From Nitrosomonas sp. (lineage in GTDB: Bacteria; Pseudomonadota; Gammaproteobacteria; Burkholderiales; Nitrosomonadaceae), in contig JADJBK010000006.1 of assembly GCA_016703745.1 (NCBI GenBank), positions 1,054,001 through 1,118,000 of the forward strand: a stretch of 64,000 bases of DNA, given 5' to 3'. Shown here in pieces: positions 35,285-45,444 of the stretch. The stretch's first letter is position 1, and the number at the start of each line of letters is the position of its first letter. Under the pieces are notes generated by a model, which was given only the letters and a program-made list of their open reading frames with translations, was not told the DNA's origin and did no database searches. Position numbers and translations under genes: made by a program.

Positions 35285-37489
35285 TTAGTTGTTATTATCG
35301 AGAAAACTACGCAGGCGATCTGATCTTGCCGGATGTCTTAATTTACGGAGTGCTTTAGCCTCGATCTGACGAATGCGTTCACGCGTAACATCAAATTGTC
35401 TACCCACTTCTTCCAGAGTGTGATCCGTATTCATTTCAATTCCGAAGCGCATGCGTAGTACCTTGGCCTCTCTTGGTGTAAGAGAATCCAATACATCCTT
35501 GGTAACATTTCTCAAACCTGTGTAAACCGCTGCGTCCCCAGGTTCCATCGTGGCGGAATCTTCAATAAAATCACCGAGATGAGAGTCTTCATCATCACCA
35601 ATAGGTGTTTCCATCGATATAGGTTCTTTCGAAATTTTAAGAATTTTACGTATCTTGTCTTCGGGCATTTCCATTTTCTCAGCTAGCAGAGCCGGGTCTG
35701 GCTCCTGTCCAGTCTCCTGAAGTATTTGCCGAGAGATTCGGTTCATTTTATTAATTGTTTCAATCATATGCACAGGAATACGGATGGTACGAGCCTGATC
35801 AGCAATAGATCGTGTGATTGCTTGCCTTATCCACCAGGTTGCATAGGTGGAGAATTTGTAACCCCTACGATACTCAAATTTATCAACGGCCTTCATCAGT
35901 CCAATATTGCCTTCCTGAATAAGGTCGAGGAATTGCAGGCCGCGATTGGTATATTTCTTCGCAATCGAAATGACCAACCTTAAATTAGCCTCTGTCATTT
36001 CCCGCTTGGCACGTCGAGCCTTAGCCTCTCCAGTAGTCATTCGACGATTGATTTCCTTTAATTCCTTAATAGGAATACGTGCCTGCTTCTGAATTTCCAG
36101 CATTTTCTGCTGCTGTTCCATGATGGTTGGGCGGTGGTGCTCCAAAGACTGGCTATGCGGCTTATCTGAATTAATCTCTATGTTGATCCAGTCTGTATTA
36201 GTTTCGTTCCCAACAAAAGTCTTGATGAAGTAGGAACGCGGCATTCCAGCGCGTGTTACGCATAAATCCTGAATTTTCCGCTCACAATTGCGAATATCAT
36301 TAACAATATTTCGCTGAGTATCACACAGCCTTTCGACCATTTTTGCCGAAAAACGCATTCCCATCAATTCGCTGGAAATTTTCCCCTGGAGCAATTCGTA
36401 TTCTTTATCCTTGCAACCGCCCTTTTTGACAATGACCTTTTTCATATCATCGTAGGCTTCACGTATAACAGCAAAACACTCCAGTACCTCATTTTTCAGT
36501 TTAAGTAAATTGGCATTCTCTGCCTTTATTTGCTTCTCTTCATCACCTTCTTCATCATCAAAGTCCTCTTCCAGTGATTCGGCTGACATATCTTTGGCCA
36601 AAAGATCTTCGTCGCTGTCGTCAAGAAAACCATCGACCAGTTCATCCACGCGCAAATGACCTTCCTCCACATCAGTCGCCAGTGTCAGTATTTTTTCAAT
36701 GATAGTCGGACAAGCCGAAATTGCCTGGATCATGTGCCGCAACCCATCTTCAATACGCTTAGCAATTTCGATTTCACTTTCTCGCGTCAACAACTCGACA
36801 GAACCCATTTCTCGCATATACATGCGCACGGGATCGGTGGTTCGTCCAAATTCGGAATCAACACTGGAAAGCGCCGCCTCTGCCTCCTCAACCACATCAT
36901 CATCGGTGACGGTGGTGCTGGCGTCTGACATAAGCAGCGATTCAGCATCAGGCGCTTCATCATGGACAGTAATGCCCATATCATTGATCATGCTGACAAC
37001 ATTTTCTATCTGATCTGCATCAAGCATATCATCCGGCAGATGATCATTAATTTCAGCATAGGTCAAATAGCCGCGTTCCTTACCTTGCACAATCAGCTTT
37101 TTCAGCTGCATTCTTCGTATTTCGACATCGTCATCCTGCGAGGCAGGCAGCAAGTCATTCGCAGTTTCGATAACTTTTTTATTTGAGGAATTATTCTTAA
37201 TTATTTTTTGACTTCTGGTTTTTTCTGAAGATACCGATTCTTTAAGAAGATCGGTTTGGCCTGGCGTTTTATCCACTTGCAAAACATACTCTACTTCTGA
37301 AGTCATGGTATTGTTGTTATCAACCGCAGCTTTCTTTCTAGAAGCAGAGACTACTTTCGCCTCATTTTCTATATTACCCCCCCTTTTCCGGGTATTTGCT
37401 CCAGTTTTGGAATCAGCTTTCGGTGCCAGTATGGAATTTTTCTTGACGGTATTTTTCTCAACGGAGGCTGCTGCTTTTTTCTTTGTCAT
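35285..37489 (-). CDS. rpoD: RNA polymerase primary sigma factor RpoD
   Basis: RpoD is the housekeeping sigma-70 factor. The 734 residues include a lysine-rich N-terminal extension of about 110 residues, region 1.1 (about 115-190), and the acidic non-conserved region. Regions 2 (GLQFLDLIQEGNIGLMKAVD, then YKFSTYATWWIRQAITRSI), 3 and 4 follow, ending with TLEEVGRQFDVTRERIRQIE. The protein is longer than the 613 residues of Escherichia coli, as is usual in betaproteobacteria. It is the last gene of the rpsU-yqeY-dnaG-rpoD macromolecular synthesis cluster. Downstream (35169-35284) is AT-rich and contains the region upstream of the tRNA. Confidence 0.97.
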   Translation of the reverse strand: MTKKKAAASVEKNTVKKNSILAPKADSKTGANTRKRGGNIENEAKVVSASRKKAAVDNNNTMTSEVEYVLQVDKTPGQTDLLKESVSSEKTRSQKIIKNNSSNKKVIETANDLLPASQDDDVEIRRMQLKKLIVQGKERGYLTYAEINDHLPDDMLDADQIENVVSMINDMGITVHDEAPDAESLLMSDASTTVTDDDVVEEAEAALSSVDSEFGRTTDPVRMYMREMGSVELLTRESEIEIAKRIEDGLRHMIQAISACPTIIEKILTLATDVEEGHLRVDELVDGFLDDSDEDLLAKDMSAESLEEDFDDEEGDEEKQIKAENANLLKLKNEVLECFAVIREAYDDMKKVIVKKGGCKDKEYELLQGKISSELMGMRFSAKMVERLCDTQRNIVNDIRNCERKIQDLCVTRAGMPRSYFIKTFVGNETNTDWINIEINSDKPHSQSLEHHRPTIMEQQQKMLEIQKQARIPIKELKEINRRMTTGEAKARRAKREMTEANLRLVISIAKKYTNRGLQFLDLIQEGNIGLMKAVDKFEYRRGYKFSTYATWWIRQAITRSIADQARTIRIPVHMIETINKMNRISRQILQETGQEPDPALLAEKMEMPEDKIRKILKISKEPISMETPIGDDEDSHLGDFIEDSATMEPGDAAVYTGLRNVTKDVLDSLTPREAKVLRMRFGIEMNTDHTLEEVGRQFDVTRERIRQIEAKALRKLRHPARSDRLRSFLDNNN

Positions 37490-37616
37490 TTGTAATAGAT
37501 CCCATGAATAACATGACTGATGAAGCGAATAAAAAAGTTTTCAATTATAACCAAATTATTGGTCTTTAAACCAAATTTTCAAGGCTACGATATACTTGCA
37601 CAGCCAGCACATACAT

Positions 37617-39383
37617 TCAGGAGACAGCCAATCGCTGCAATTCCTGTTTTTCCTGGGGTGTGAGCAGATTGAGCGGTTTCGCGTGCAATTCTGTCATCCT
37701 AAGTTTGCGCTGTATTTCACGTAATTTTGCCAACCCACCAAGAAATTCAGCTTCAATATCCCAATCAGCTTCCATAATAAACGTGTCCTGAACGATGCTT
37801 CTCAATAGAGCACGATAAGGGGTTTGATCAAAATGCAATATAGCGGCTTCTTTAGTGAAAGTATTTTTCGCAGTACTCCATTTATTTAAAAAATCTGCCA
37901 GGGCAATTAAAAGTCTCATTTCCTCACTTTTTGAGCCTCCCATATCAAGCAGTTCCCGATCCAATCTCTTAACATAGACTGAATTATGCAACAGGATTTG
38001 TATCAGGCGACGACAAGGTGTAACCGATAAAGGACGAGTAACGCGAGAAGGTCGACTTGAAATATTCTTTTTTTGATCTGATTTCAGAAATCCAGCCAGT
38101 TGACTCTGATCGATGCGCGCAAGCTCTGCCAAACGCTGTTTCACCATAAAGGCAAAAACAGGCGCATTGATTTGCGACAGTAACGGCCCAGCGCGCTGTA
38201 TCAACTGGGCGCGGCCTTCATCTGTTCCCATATTTATCTGACGAGACAGTTCATTGCATAAAAACAACGATAAAGGCGTAGCCTGTTCAAGCAAATTCTC
38301 AAACTCGCTTCGGCCATACTGACGAATATAGCTATCCGGATCTTCCCCATCAGGGAGAAACAGAAATTTGATGTTTTTTCCATCCCTGATCTGTGACAAG
38401 CTGGTTTCCAGCGCGCGCCAGGCCGCTTTAAAACCAGCCTTATCCCCATCAAAACAGAAAACAACCTCGTCAGTGTAACGCAACAGTTTCTGGATATGCA
38501 GGCTCGTCGTAGCAGTGCCAAGTGTTGCGACGGCATACTCTATTCCATATTGCGTAAGCATGATCACATCCAGATAACCTTCAACAACAAGAATACGCCC
38601 CGCCTTACGAGCAGCCAAATTTGCTGATGACAAGTTATAGAGCTCTCGACTCTTAATAAAAAGAGAGGTTTCGGGTGAATTAAGGTATTTTGGTTCGCTA
38701 TTATCCAGAACTCGCCCCCCAAATCCCACGATTTTCCTTTTATGATTGAGAATAGGAAACATGATTCTGTCACGAAAGCGGTCGTATATTTTCTTCCCGT
38801 CCTGTGCGATCACCAATCCGACTTCGGCTAGAGGATGCCTGAGGCTATCTGAATGATAATCCGCAAAAACTGTAGCTAAATTCTGCCAACCATCAGGCGC
38901 ATATCCAATACCAAATTGCTTTGCAGTCCGACCGACAATTCCACGCTTCTGCAAATAAGCGATAGCCTTGGGAGATTGCTTAAGTTGCGCACGATAATAT
39001 TTTGCAGCAGTTTCCATGTAAGCATGCCAGTTTACAGACGGCAAAACTGCATCAGATTGATTACCATAAAGTTCAGCGATTTTTCCAGCTTCCTGGGGAG
39101 GGAGTGACAGACCTGCGTCAGCTGCCATGGCTTCAACTGCCTCAACAAAACTCAAGCCACTATATTCTCTTAGAAAATCGATAGCATTTCCATGCTTTCC
39201 GCATCCAAAACAATGATAGAACTGCTTAGATTGACTGACAGAAAATGAGGGTGTTTTTTCATCATGAAATGGGCAGCAGGCAGTAAAATTTGCCCCTTTC
39301 TTCTTCAGAGGAAGATGACGAGTGATGACATCAACGATATCGACCCGATCCAGTAAATCCTGGATAAACGATTGAGCAACCAT
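37617..39383 (-). CDS. dnaG: DNA primase
   Basis: DnaG makes RNA primers for replication. The 588-residue protein has the CHC2 zinc domain at the N-terminus (CCPFHDEKTPSFSVS, then FHC-type YHCFGCGKHG). The RNA polymerase core has LVVEGYLDVIML (TOPRIM glutamate), FCFDGDKAGFKAA and PDGEDPDSYIR. A C-terminal helicase-binding domain ends the protein. Length and order are normal. It lies between yqeY and rpoD, with about 100 bases on either side. Confidence 0.97.
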   Translation of the reverse strand: MVAQSFIQDLLDRVDIVDVITRHLPLKKKGANFTACCPFHDEKTPSFSVSQSKQFYHCFGCGKHGNAIDFLREYSGLSFVEAVEAMAADAGLSLPPQEAGKIAELYGNQSDAVLPSVNWHAYMETAAKYYRAQLKQSPKAIAYLQKRGIVGRTAKQFGIGYAPDGWQNLATVFADYHSDSLRHPLAEVGLVIAQDGKKIYDRFRDRIMFPILNHKRKIVGFGGRVLDNSEPKYLNSPETSLFIKSRELYNLSSANLAARKAGRILVVEGYLDVIMLTQYGIEYAVATLGTATTSLHIQKLLRYTDEVVFCFDGDKAGFKAAWRALETSLSQIRDGKNIKFLFLPDGEDPDSYIRQYGRSEFENLLEQATPLSLFLCNELSRQINMGTDEGRAQLIQRAGPLLSQINAPVFAFMVKQRLAELARIDQSQLAGFLKSDQKKNISSRPSRVTRPLSVTPCRRLIQILLHNSVYVKRLDRELLDMGGSKSEEMRLLIALADFLNKWSTAKNTFTKEAAILHFDQTPYRALLRSIVQDTFIMEADWDIEAEFLGGLAKLREIQRKLRMTELHAKPLNLLTPQEKQELQRLAVS

Positions 39384-39485
39384 CTATTGGAAAAGGAAAA
39401 CCATAAATACCCGATTTACCCCAAACACAGTAACAGGATACAGACTGTTTTTGAACCCGCTTAATTCAAAAACTATTGGAGCCGT

Positions 39486-39932
39486 TCAGTCTACTATCAG
39501 TGATTTTACCAAGGCCGACACCTTGCTCATATCGGCACGACCTGCCAGTTTTGGCTTGAGTAATGCCATTACTTTTCCCATTCTTCCGGGCGAAATATCC
39601 TCAATAGCAGCAATAGCATCTTTAACAATTACCTCAAGCTCAGTCTCGCTCAGTGGTTGTGGCATGTAGTGCTGCAACACTGTAATTTCCGCTTCTTCGA
39701 TCACCACCAAATCATTCCGATCAGCCGCCACGTAATGCTTAATAGATTCCAAGCGCTGTTTGAGCATCTTTTCCAATACTGCAATTACTACCGCATCATC
39801 CACCTCAACGCGCTCATCAACCTCGCGCTGTTTTAATCCAGCCTGCAATAAACGCAGCGTATCACGACGCTGTTTATCCCCTGCGCGCATAGCGGCTTTC
39901 ATATCATCAGCAATTTTTTGTTTTAAACTCAT
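39486..39932 (-). CDS. yqeY: GatB/YqeY-domain protein
   Basis: The 148-residue protein is a stand-alone YqeY domain, homologous to the C-terminal tRNA-binding part of GatB: MKAAMRAGDKQRRDTLRLL at the start, LQHYMPQPLSETEL in the middle, and GRMGKVMALLKPKLAGRADM near the end. It lies between rpsU and dnaG, its standard place. Its exact role is not settled. Confidence 0.94.
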   Translation of the reverse strand: MSLKQKIADDMKAAMRAGDKQRRDTLRLLQAGLKQREVDERVEVDDAVVIAVLEKMLKQRLESIKHYVAADRNDLVVIEEAEITVLQHYMPQPLSETELEVIVKDAIAAIEDISPGRMGKVMALLKPKLAGRADMSKVSALVKSLIVD

Positions 39933-39981
39933 GACTGGAGATAGCGCAAGCGCAGTAATCCACTACATATATAACACGACA

Positions 39982-40194
39982 TCAATATAATTTTTCAGGC
40001 AGCATCTGACTTCTTAATCGTTTATACGTCCGTTTGACTGCCGCCGCGTGTTTGCGTTTACGCACCGCTGTTGGTTTTTCATAAAATTCGCGCGCGCGCA
40101 AATCTGTAAGCAATCCAGTTTTTTCAATGGTGCGTTTAAAGCGCCGCATAGCGACTTCAAATGGTTCGTTTTCCTTAAGTTTAACAGTTGTCAT
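39982..40194 (-). CDS. rpsU: 30S ribosomal protein S21
   Basis: The 70-residue basic protein has the S21 signature (VKLKENEPFEVAMRRFKRTI and KRKHAAAVKRTYKRLRS). It helps the ribosome initiate translation. As first gene of the rpsU-yqeY-dnaG-rpoD cluster it probably carries the main promoter in the 276-base gap before 40470; I cannot point to clear boxes there. Confidence 0.96.
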   Translation of the reverse strand: MTTVKLKENEPFEVAMRRFKRTIEKTGLLTDLRAREFYEKPTAVRKRKHAAAVKRTYKRLRSQMLPEKLY

Positions 40195-40470
40195 AAAGTA
40201 ATGATTCCTTCCGGCTTTCTTTAAATTGGGGGATCCCAGCGATTTTCATTTCTTGACCACTGCTTATTGGTCAAGGCTTTGAAAGCTGGCTAATATACCA
40301 CCAATCGATCATTATGCGAAGCGTGACGATCAGCAAAGAAAAAATGAAGTACAAGCTATTGAAGAATAGCGTTTATCCCCTGATTATCTGCAAGCTGAAT
40401 TACCTGCCTTTTGCCTGGATGTTAACAAACCTATTCACGCGGCAAGTCAGCACATAGAGACAGATTCAGT

Positions 40471-40800
40471 CTATTGCGATGATGACTGATCATTTCGATT
40501 ACTATTTTCCTGCGGCCCCGGCAGGTCACCCGGCCACGTCGAAAAAGGAAACGGTCGCTGTTCACTGTTGAACGTCAGAAAAAGAATAATCTGATATTCA
40601 TAAATCGCCAACTGACGACCCAGCCAAAGCAGCTGTTTATTCATCTGACCCGTGAAAGCAATGGCACCAAACTGAAATAAAGATACGGCGATAACCAGAA
40701 ACTTTACTGCTCCCTGAATAAAAAAGAAGAGCAACATAAATAGCGCACGTATCCAGGTTTCACTTGCCTGTAGCCTTTGTTTAACTTCCTCTTTCATCAT
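40471..40800 (-). CDS. DUF4389-family membrane protein
   Basis: The 109-residue protein has two close membrane segments (about residues 18-48), the family-typical FIQGAVKFLVIAVSLFQFG, and a cytoplasmic tail with YEYQIILFLTFNSEQRPFPF. The function of DUF4389 proteins is unknown. The start has AAGGAAG upstream. It follows the aminopeptidase gene by 37 bases on the same strand. Confidence 0.85.
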   Translation of the reverse strand: MMKEEVKQRLQASETWIRALFMLLFFFIQGAVKFLVIAVSLFQFGAIAFTGQMNKQLLWLGRQLAIYEYQIILFLTFNSEQRPFPFSTWPGDLPGPQENSNRNDQSSSQ

Positions 40801-40837
40801 TACTTCCTTACAAAAGGTAATTTTTTGATGGGAATTG

Positions 40838-42331
40838 CTAAAGTGTGCTGCCAGTTTGCTTATCCAGAATGGTCAGTATTTCCCTAAGAAAATGCAGTGA
40901 CCAGATAACGCCAAAACCAGTCACATCGGTACTGACTGCACCAAGCCCTCCCTTATGATTACAAGCAGATAAATCCAGATGTATCCAAGGTACATCCTCA
41001 ACAAAATGTCGTAAAAAACAGGCCGCAAGAATATGATCATAATCACCCTCAATCATGCACTGTTTGATGTCAGCAATCTTACTTTCAAGATCAACTTCAT
41101 AATCTTTGTCGACTGGAAAGACGCAAACCCGCTCGCCGCTGGTTTGGCCAACCATTACCGCATTTTGAGCCAAGTAATCACGATTGGTAAAAATACCACT
41201 GTATCGCGATCCCAGAGCAGTGATCAGGCTGCCAGTCAGCGTTGCGTAGTCAATAATTAAATCGGGTTTCTCCTTTGCAGCCAGTGCCAGCGTATCCGCC
41301 AGAACCAGCCTTCCTTCTGCATCGGTGTGCATAATTTCAATGGTCGTACCATTCAAGGCGGTAATCACATCATTTTGTTTGAATGCCTGCGGACCAATAT
41401 GGTTTTGGGCAATGGCGAGCCAGCAATCGATATTAATTGGCAGATTCGAGCGCGTTGCCGCCAGCAGCACGCCCAGCGCCACCGCGGAACCATTCATATC
41501 CTCATGCATGCCATACATATATTTAGCGGGCTTAAGATTATGTCCACCGGTGTCAAAACAAATACCCTTTCCAACCAGCGCGATAGTTTTATCAGATTGC
41601 TCCTTGCCGATTCTTCTGCGTAAATGAACAATAGCTGCATCCTGCACAGGGCTGCCTTGCGCAACCGCAACAAAGGCCCCTGCACCCAGCTCACGCAACT
41701 GATCAAACGTATATTCTTCATATTGCCAGCTCTCACAGGCAGCAAGCTTCTTGATTTGCTCTCGATACGCACCAGGGCTCAGCTCATTGGGAGGCAATAC
41801 TGTCAATCCCCTTGCCAAAAAATTTCCCTCTGCCTGTGCCCGCTGAATAAAAAATGCGTCCATATCTACAAACCCGTAGAGATGCATATGTTCAAGCGGT
41901 TTTTTTCCAGGTTGACGCTTGCGAACAGGCAGCCCCGCACCATTGATCCAGCCAATTGATACCGCCAACTCCGCCAATGATCGCTTTTGAGAAGCCAACC
42001 CATAAACGGCGATATGGACTTCGGCAGGGTTTTCTCCCAGCAATAATTGCCAGGCAGAACGCATGATGGTTTGCTGCTCGAAGATAGACTGATTCAGATC
42101 AATCATTACCCAAGCACATAATGCTCCATTCACCAAATTGGCCGATACCGGCTGCTCACTGATACTACTCAGTAATTTGTTACGGCGCGTTAATAAATCA
42201 TGCAGGACTGATTCGCCAGGAAGCTGATATTTTTTCTGAATTTTGTCCGATTTTGGCAGCACAACCAGCAAATGTGTGGGTTTAACAGTATCGTCAATGG
42301 GGTTGTTATGTTGTGTCAGCGTTGCTAGCAT
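40838..42331 (-). CDS. M17 leucyl aminopeptidase family protein
   Basis: The 497-residue cytosolic protein has the M17 two-metal active site: VGKGICFDTGGHNLKPAKYM, the DMNGSA aspartate, and MHTDAEGRLVLADTLALAA, which replaces the usual NTDAEGR. It removes N-terminal residues from peptides. The N-terminal domain differs from PepA, so it is a related subfamily rather than PepA itself. It is divergent from thyA, with an 86-base gap. Confidence 0.9.
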   Translation of the reverse strand: MLATLTQHNNPIDDTVKPTHLLVVLPKSDKIQKKYQLPGESVLHDLLTRRNKLLSSISEQPVSANLVNGALCAWVMIDLNQSIFEQQTIMRSAWQLLLGENPAEVHIAVYGLASQKRSLAELAVSIGWINGAGLPVRKRQPGKKPLEHMHLYGFVDMDAFFIQRAQAEGNFLARGLTVLPPNELSPGAYREQIKKLAACESWQYEEYTFDQLRELGAGAFVAVAQGSPVQDAAIVHLRRRIGKEQSDKTIALVGKGICFDTGGHNLKPAKYMYGMHEDMNGSAVALGVLLAATRSNLPINIDCWLAIAQNHIGPQAFKQNDVITALNGTTIEIMHTDAEGRLVLADTLALAAKEKPDLIIDYATLTGSLITALGSRYSGIFTNRDYLAQNAVMVGQTSGERVCVFPVDKDYEVDLESKIADIKQCMIEGDYDHILAACFLRHFVEDVPWIHLDLSACNHKGGLGAVSTDVTGFGVIWSLHFLREILTILDKQTGSTL

Positions 42332-42417
42332 GCATTTTCCAGTGGACAGAATATCCGGTAAGTAGAATACGACAAACCTTGTATTATAGCCATCTCACTT
42401 AAGAGTCAGGACTATTC

Positions 42418-43212
42418 ATGCTTCAATATCAGAACTTGATGCGCCATGTACTAGTAAATGGCCGCAAAAAAACAGACCGAACTGGCACAGGTACTTTGTC
42501 AGTTTTTGGTTATCAAATGCGTTTTGATCTGGCAGCAGGGTTTCCGCTGGTTACCACCAAGAAGTGTCATGCACGATCGATCATTCATGAACTACTTTGG
42601 TTCCTGCGAGGCGAAACCAACATTCACTATCTCAAACAAAATGGCGTCTCTATCTGGGATGAATGGGCAGATAAACACGGTGACCTGGGGCCGGTTTATG
42701 GTCGTCAATGGAGATCCTGGACTACTTCCGATGGCACATCAATCGATCAGATTTCACAAGTTATCACCCAGATAAAAAAGAATTCAGATTCTCGTCGTCT
42801 ACTGGTTTGTGCTTGGAATGTCGGTGATCTGGACAAAATGCGGCTGGCTCCCTGCCATGTAATATTTCAGTTTTATGTGGCGGATGGCAGACTCTCCTGC
42901 CAACTTTATCAGCGTAGCGCGGACATATTTCTCGGCGTGCCGTTCAATATTGCTTCTTACTCATTACTCACCATGATGGTTGCACAATGCTGCGGACTGC
43001 AACCTGGCGAATTCATTCACACCTTTGGCGATGCACATCTATACCTGAATCATCTCGATCAGGCACACGAACAGCTTCGTCGCGAACCAAAGACGCTGCC
43101 TACCATGACGCTTAATCCAGATATCACCAATATCTTTGCTTTCAACTATGATGATTTCACGCTGCACCATTATGATCCCCATCCCGCCATTCCAGCCCCG
43201 GTTGCGGTATGA
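42418..43212 (+). CDS. thyA: thymidylate synthase
   Basis: ThyA methylates dUMP to dTMP using methylene-tetrahydrofolate. The 264-residue protein is full length and has TDRTGTGTLSVFGYQMRFDL, the catalytic cysteine in RLAPCHVIFQFYV, and QRSADIFLGVPFNIASYSLL. A TATTAT box lies about 35 bases before the start. The stop overlaps the folA start by four bases, so the two are co-expressed, which matches their shared folate cycle. Confidence 0.98.
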   Translation: MLQYQNLMRHVLVNGRKKTDRTGTGTLSVFGYQMRFDLAAGFPLVTTKKCHARSIIHELLWFLRGETNIHYLKQNGVSIWDEWADKHGDLGPVYGRQWRSWTTSDGTSIDQISQVITQIKKNSDSRRLLVCAWNVGDLDKMRLAPCHVIFQFYVADGRLSCQLYQRSADIFLGVPFNIASYSLLTMMVAQCCGLQPGEFIHTFGDAHLYLNHLDQAHEQLRREPKTLPTMTLNPDITNIFAFNYDDFTLHHYDPHPAIPAPVAV

Positions 43213-43709
43213 CATCACCTCATCTGGCCATTTTGGCTGCCGTTGCAACTAACCGGGTAATTGGCATCAACAATACCCTGCCCTGGCATTTGCCAGCCGA
43301 TCTAAAACACTTTAAGGCTTTAACCCTCGGACAGATCGTAGTGATGGGGCGCCGCACATTCGAATCAATTGGCCGACCTTTGCCAGAGCGCACCAATGTT
43401 GTGCTTACCCGCCAGCAGAATCTGGTACTGCCCGGAATTGTTACAGCCCAATCAATTCATGATGTACTCGGTCAGTTTGCAAATGACCCACGCTCTATAT
43501 TTATTATTGGCGGCGCACAGATTTATCAAGACAGCCTGCCGTTATGTCAGAGGCTCTATCTGACTGAAATTCAACAACCATTCGTGGGGGATACCTTCTT
43601 TCCGGTATTGAATGGCAACGAATGGCGCGAGCTCTCCCGTATAGTCAACCACGACAGTTCAGGTATCGTGCCAGAGTTTCACTTCGTTGTGCTGGAACGA
43701 AATTACTGA
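43209..43709 (+). CDS. folA: dihydrofolate reductase
   Basis: FolA regenerates tetrahydrofolate from the dihydrofolate that ThyA releases. The 166-residue protein shows IGINNTLPWHLPADLKHFK, VVMGRRTFESIGRPLPERTN and FIIGGAQIYQDSLP. Its length is normal. The following 142 bases, before the end of gatB, show no gene. Confidence 0.97.
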   Translation: MTSPHLAILAAVATNRVIGINNTLPWHLPADLKHFKALTLGQIVVMGRRTFESIGRPLPERTNVVLTRQQNLVLPGIVTAQSIHDVLGQFANDPRSIFIIGGAQIYQDSLPLCQRLYLTEIQQPFVGDTFFPVLNGNEWRELSRIVNHDSSGIVPEFHFVVLERNY

Positions 43710-43851
43710 GTACTGCGAGTTTCACCAACATCATTACGTATTAACTGATTTACCTTCCAGTCGCGATCCGTAACTGCCGCTGCTTTTTAACCATCCCCTA
43801 TTTTTTAGAGTGGGCTTTCAACATGACCACAAAAAATCATAACCAAGATTA

Positions 43852-45288
43852 TTAGTTTTCAAGCTTATTTCTGAGAACGGCATTGACCTGTGCAGGATTT
43901 GCCTGACCTTTGGAGAGTTTCATAATCTGACCAACCAGCGCATTGAAAGCTTTTTCCTTACCAGCACGAAAATCTGTTACCAGTTGGGGATGCGCGACCA
44001 GAGCATCATCGATCATTTTCTCGATCAATGTATTATCCGATATTTGATTTAGCCCCTTGGCGGCAATAATATTGTCAGCTGTACTGTTACTATTTTTCCA
44101 TAAATCATCAAAAACAGTTTTAGCAATTTTGCCGGAGAGCGTGCCATCAGTCACACGTCTTAACAGCCCGGCCAATTGCTGACTACTGACCGGACATTCA
44201 CTGATCTCAATACCTTCCTGATTGAGTCGCTTGCTAACTTCTCCCATCACCCAGTTGGCGCACAGCTTGCCTTGACTCGGCAATAAATCCAGGGCACGTT
44301 CGAAATAATCGGAAATTTCACGACTACCTGTCAATACAGCCGCATCATAACTGGATAGCCCAAAGTCATGGCAGTAACGATCACGCCGGGCCTCGGGCAA
44401 TTCGGGCAATTCTTGTCGGATACGGTTGATCCATTCGTCAGGGATAACTACTGGCAGCAAATCCGGATCGGGAAAATAACGGTAATCGTGTGCATCTTCC
44501 TTGCTGCGCATAGTGCGGGTTTCATTCTTTGTCGAATCATACAAACGAGTTTCCTGAATGATGCGCCCACCATCCTCCAGAATATCAATTTGCCTTGCAA
44601 CTTCGTAATCAATTGCCTTCTCCAGAAAACGGAAAGAGTTGAGATTCTTGATCTCACAACGGGTGCCGAGCTTCTCCGAACCCATGGGACGCACCGAAAC
44701 GTTGGCATCACAACGGAATGAGCCTTCCTGCATGTTGCCATCACAGATACCGATCCAGCGCACGAGGGAATGCAGAGATTTGGCATAAGCAACGGCCTCA
44801 GCGCTGCTGCGCATATCTGGTTCGGAGACAATTTCCAGTAATGGCGTGCCCGCGCGATTCAGATCGATCCCGGTCATGCCATGAAAATCCTCATGCAAGG
44901 ATTTTCCGGCATCTTCTTCCAGATGCGCGCGTGTCAGACGAATGGTTTTCTCACCATTTTCCAGCAAAACCTTGACATGCCCGCCTTCGACGATAGGATC
45001 ATCAAGCTGGCTGATCTGATAGCCTTTGGGTAGATCCGGGTAAAAATAATTTTTGCGTGCAAAAATAGATGGGGAATTGATCCGGGCATTGATCGCGAGT
45101 CCAAAGCGTATTGCTCGCTCGACCGCACCCAGGTTCAGTACTGGCAATACGCCTGGCAGCGCCAGATCTACCGCACAGGCCTGGGTATTAGGTGGCGCAC
45201 CGTATGCGATGGCAGCCCCTGAAAAAATCTTGGACTGAGTTGAAAGTTGTGTATGTACTTCAAGGCCAATGACGATTTCCCATTGCAT
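43852..45288 (-). CDS. gatB: aspartyl/glutamyl-tRNA amidotransferase subunit B
   Basis: GatB activates and amidates Glu-tRNA(Gln) or Asp-tRNA(Asn) together with GatA and GatC. The 478-residue protein has the family start IGLEVHTQLSTQSKIFSG, zinc ligands, AHLEEDAGKSLHE, and the tRNA-binding tail ending FNALVGQIMKLSKGQANPA. Normally gatB follows gatA directly; here an oppositely oriented flavin reductase gene lies between them. Confidence 0.97.
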   Translation of the reverse strand: MQWEIVIGLEVHTQLSTQSKIFSGAAIAYGAPPNTQACAVDLALPGVLPVLNLGAVERAIRFGLAINARINSPSIFARKNYFYPDLPKGYQISQLDDPIVEGGHVKVLLENGEKTIRLTRAHLEEDAGKSLHEDFHGMTGIDLNRAGTPLLEIVSEPDMRSSAEAVAYAKSLHSLVRWIGICDGNMQEGSFRCDANVSVRPMGSEKLGTRCEIKNLNSFRFLEKAIDYEVARQIDILEDGGRIIQETRLYDSTKNETRTMRSKEDAHDYRYFPDPDLLPVVIPDEWINRIRQELPELPEARRDRYCHDFGLSSYDAAVLTGSREISDYFERALDLLPSQGKLCANWVMGEVSKRLNQEGIEISECPVSSQQLAGLLRRVTDGTLSGKIAKTVFDDLWKNSNSTADNIIAAKGLNQISDNTLIEKMIDDALVAHPQLVTDFRAGKEKAFNALVGQIMKLSKGQANPAQVNAVLRNKLEN

Positions 45289-45444
45289 GTTATTTGTATC
45301 CTTTTGCCAGCAAATATCAGTAATAGCTTAGACTGCGCCTAATATGTGAAATGTGCAGCCGCTGCGAGCGTACAGTATTTCAATCCCATTTTCAAACGTA
45401 AAAAATGCTAAAAACAATCTTTTATAATTCGAAGGAGCGTATTC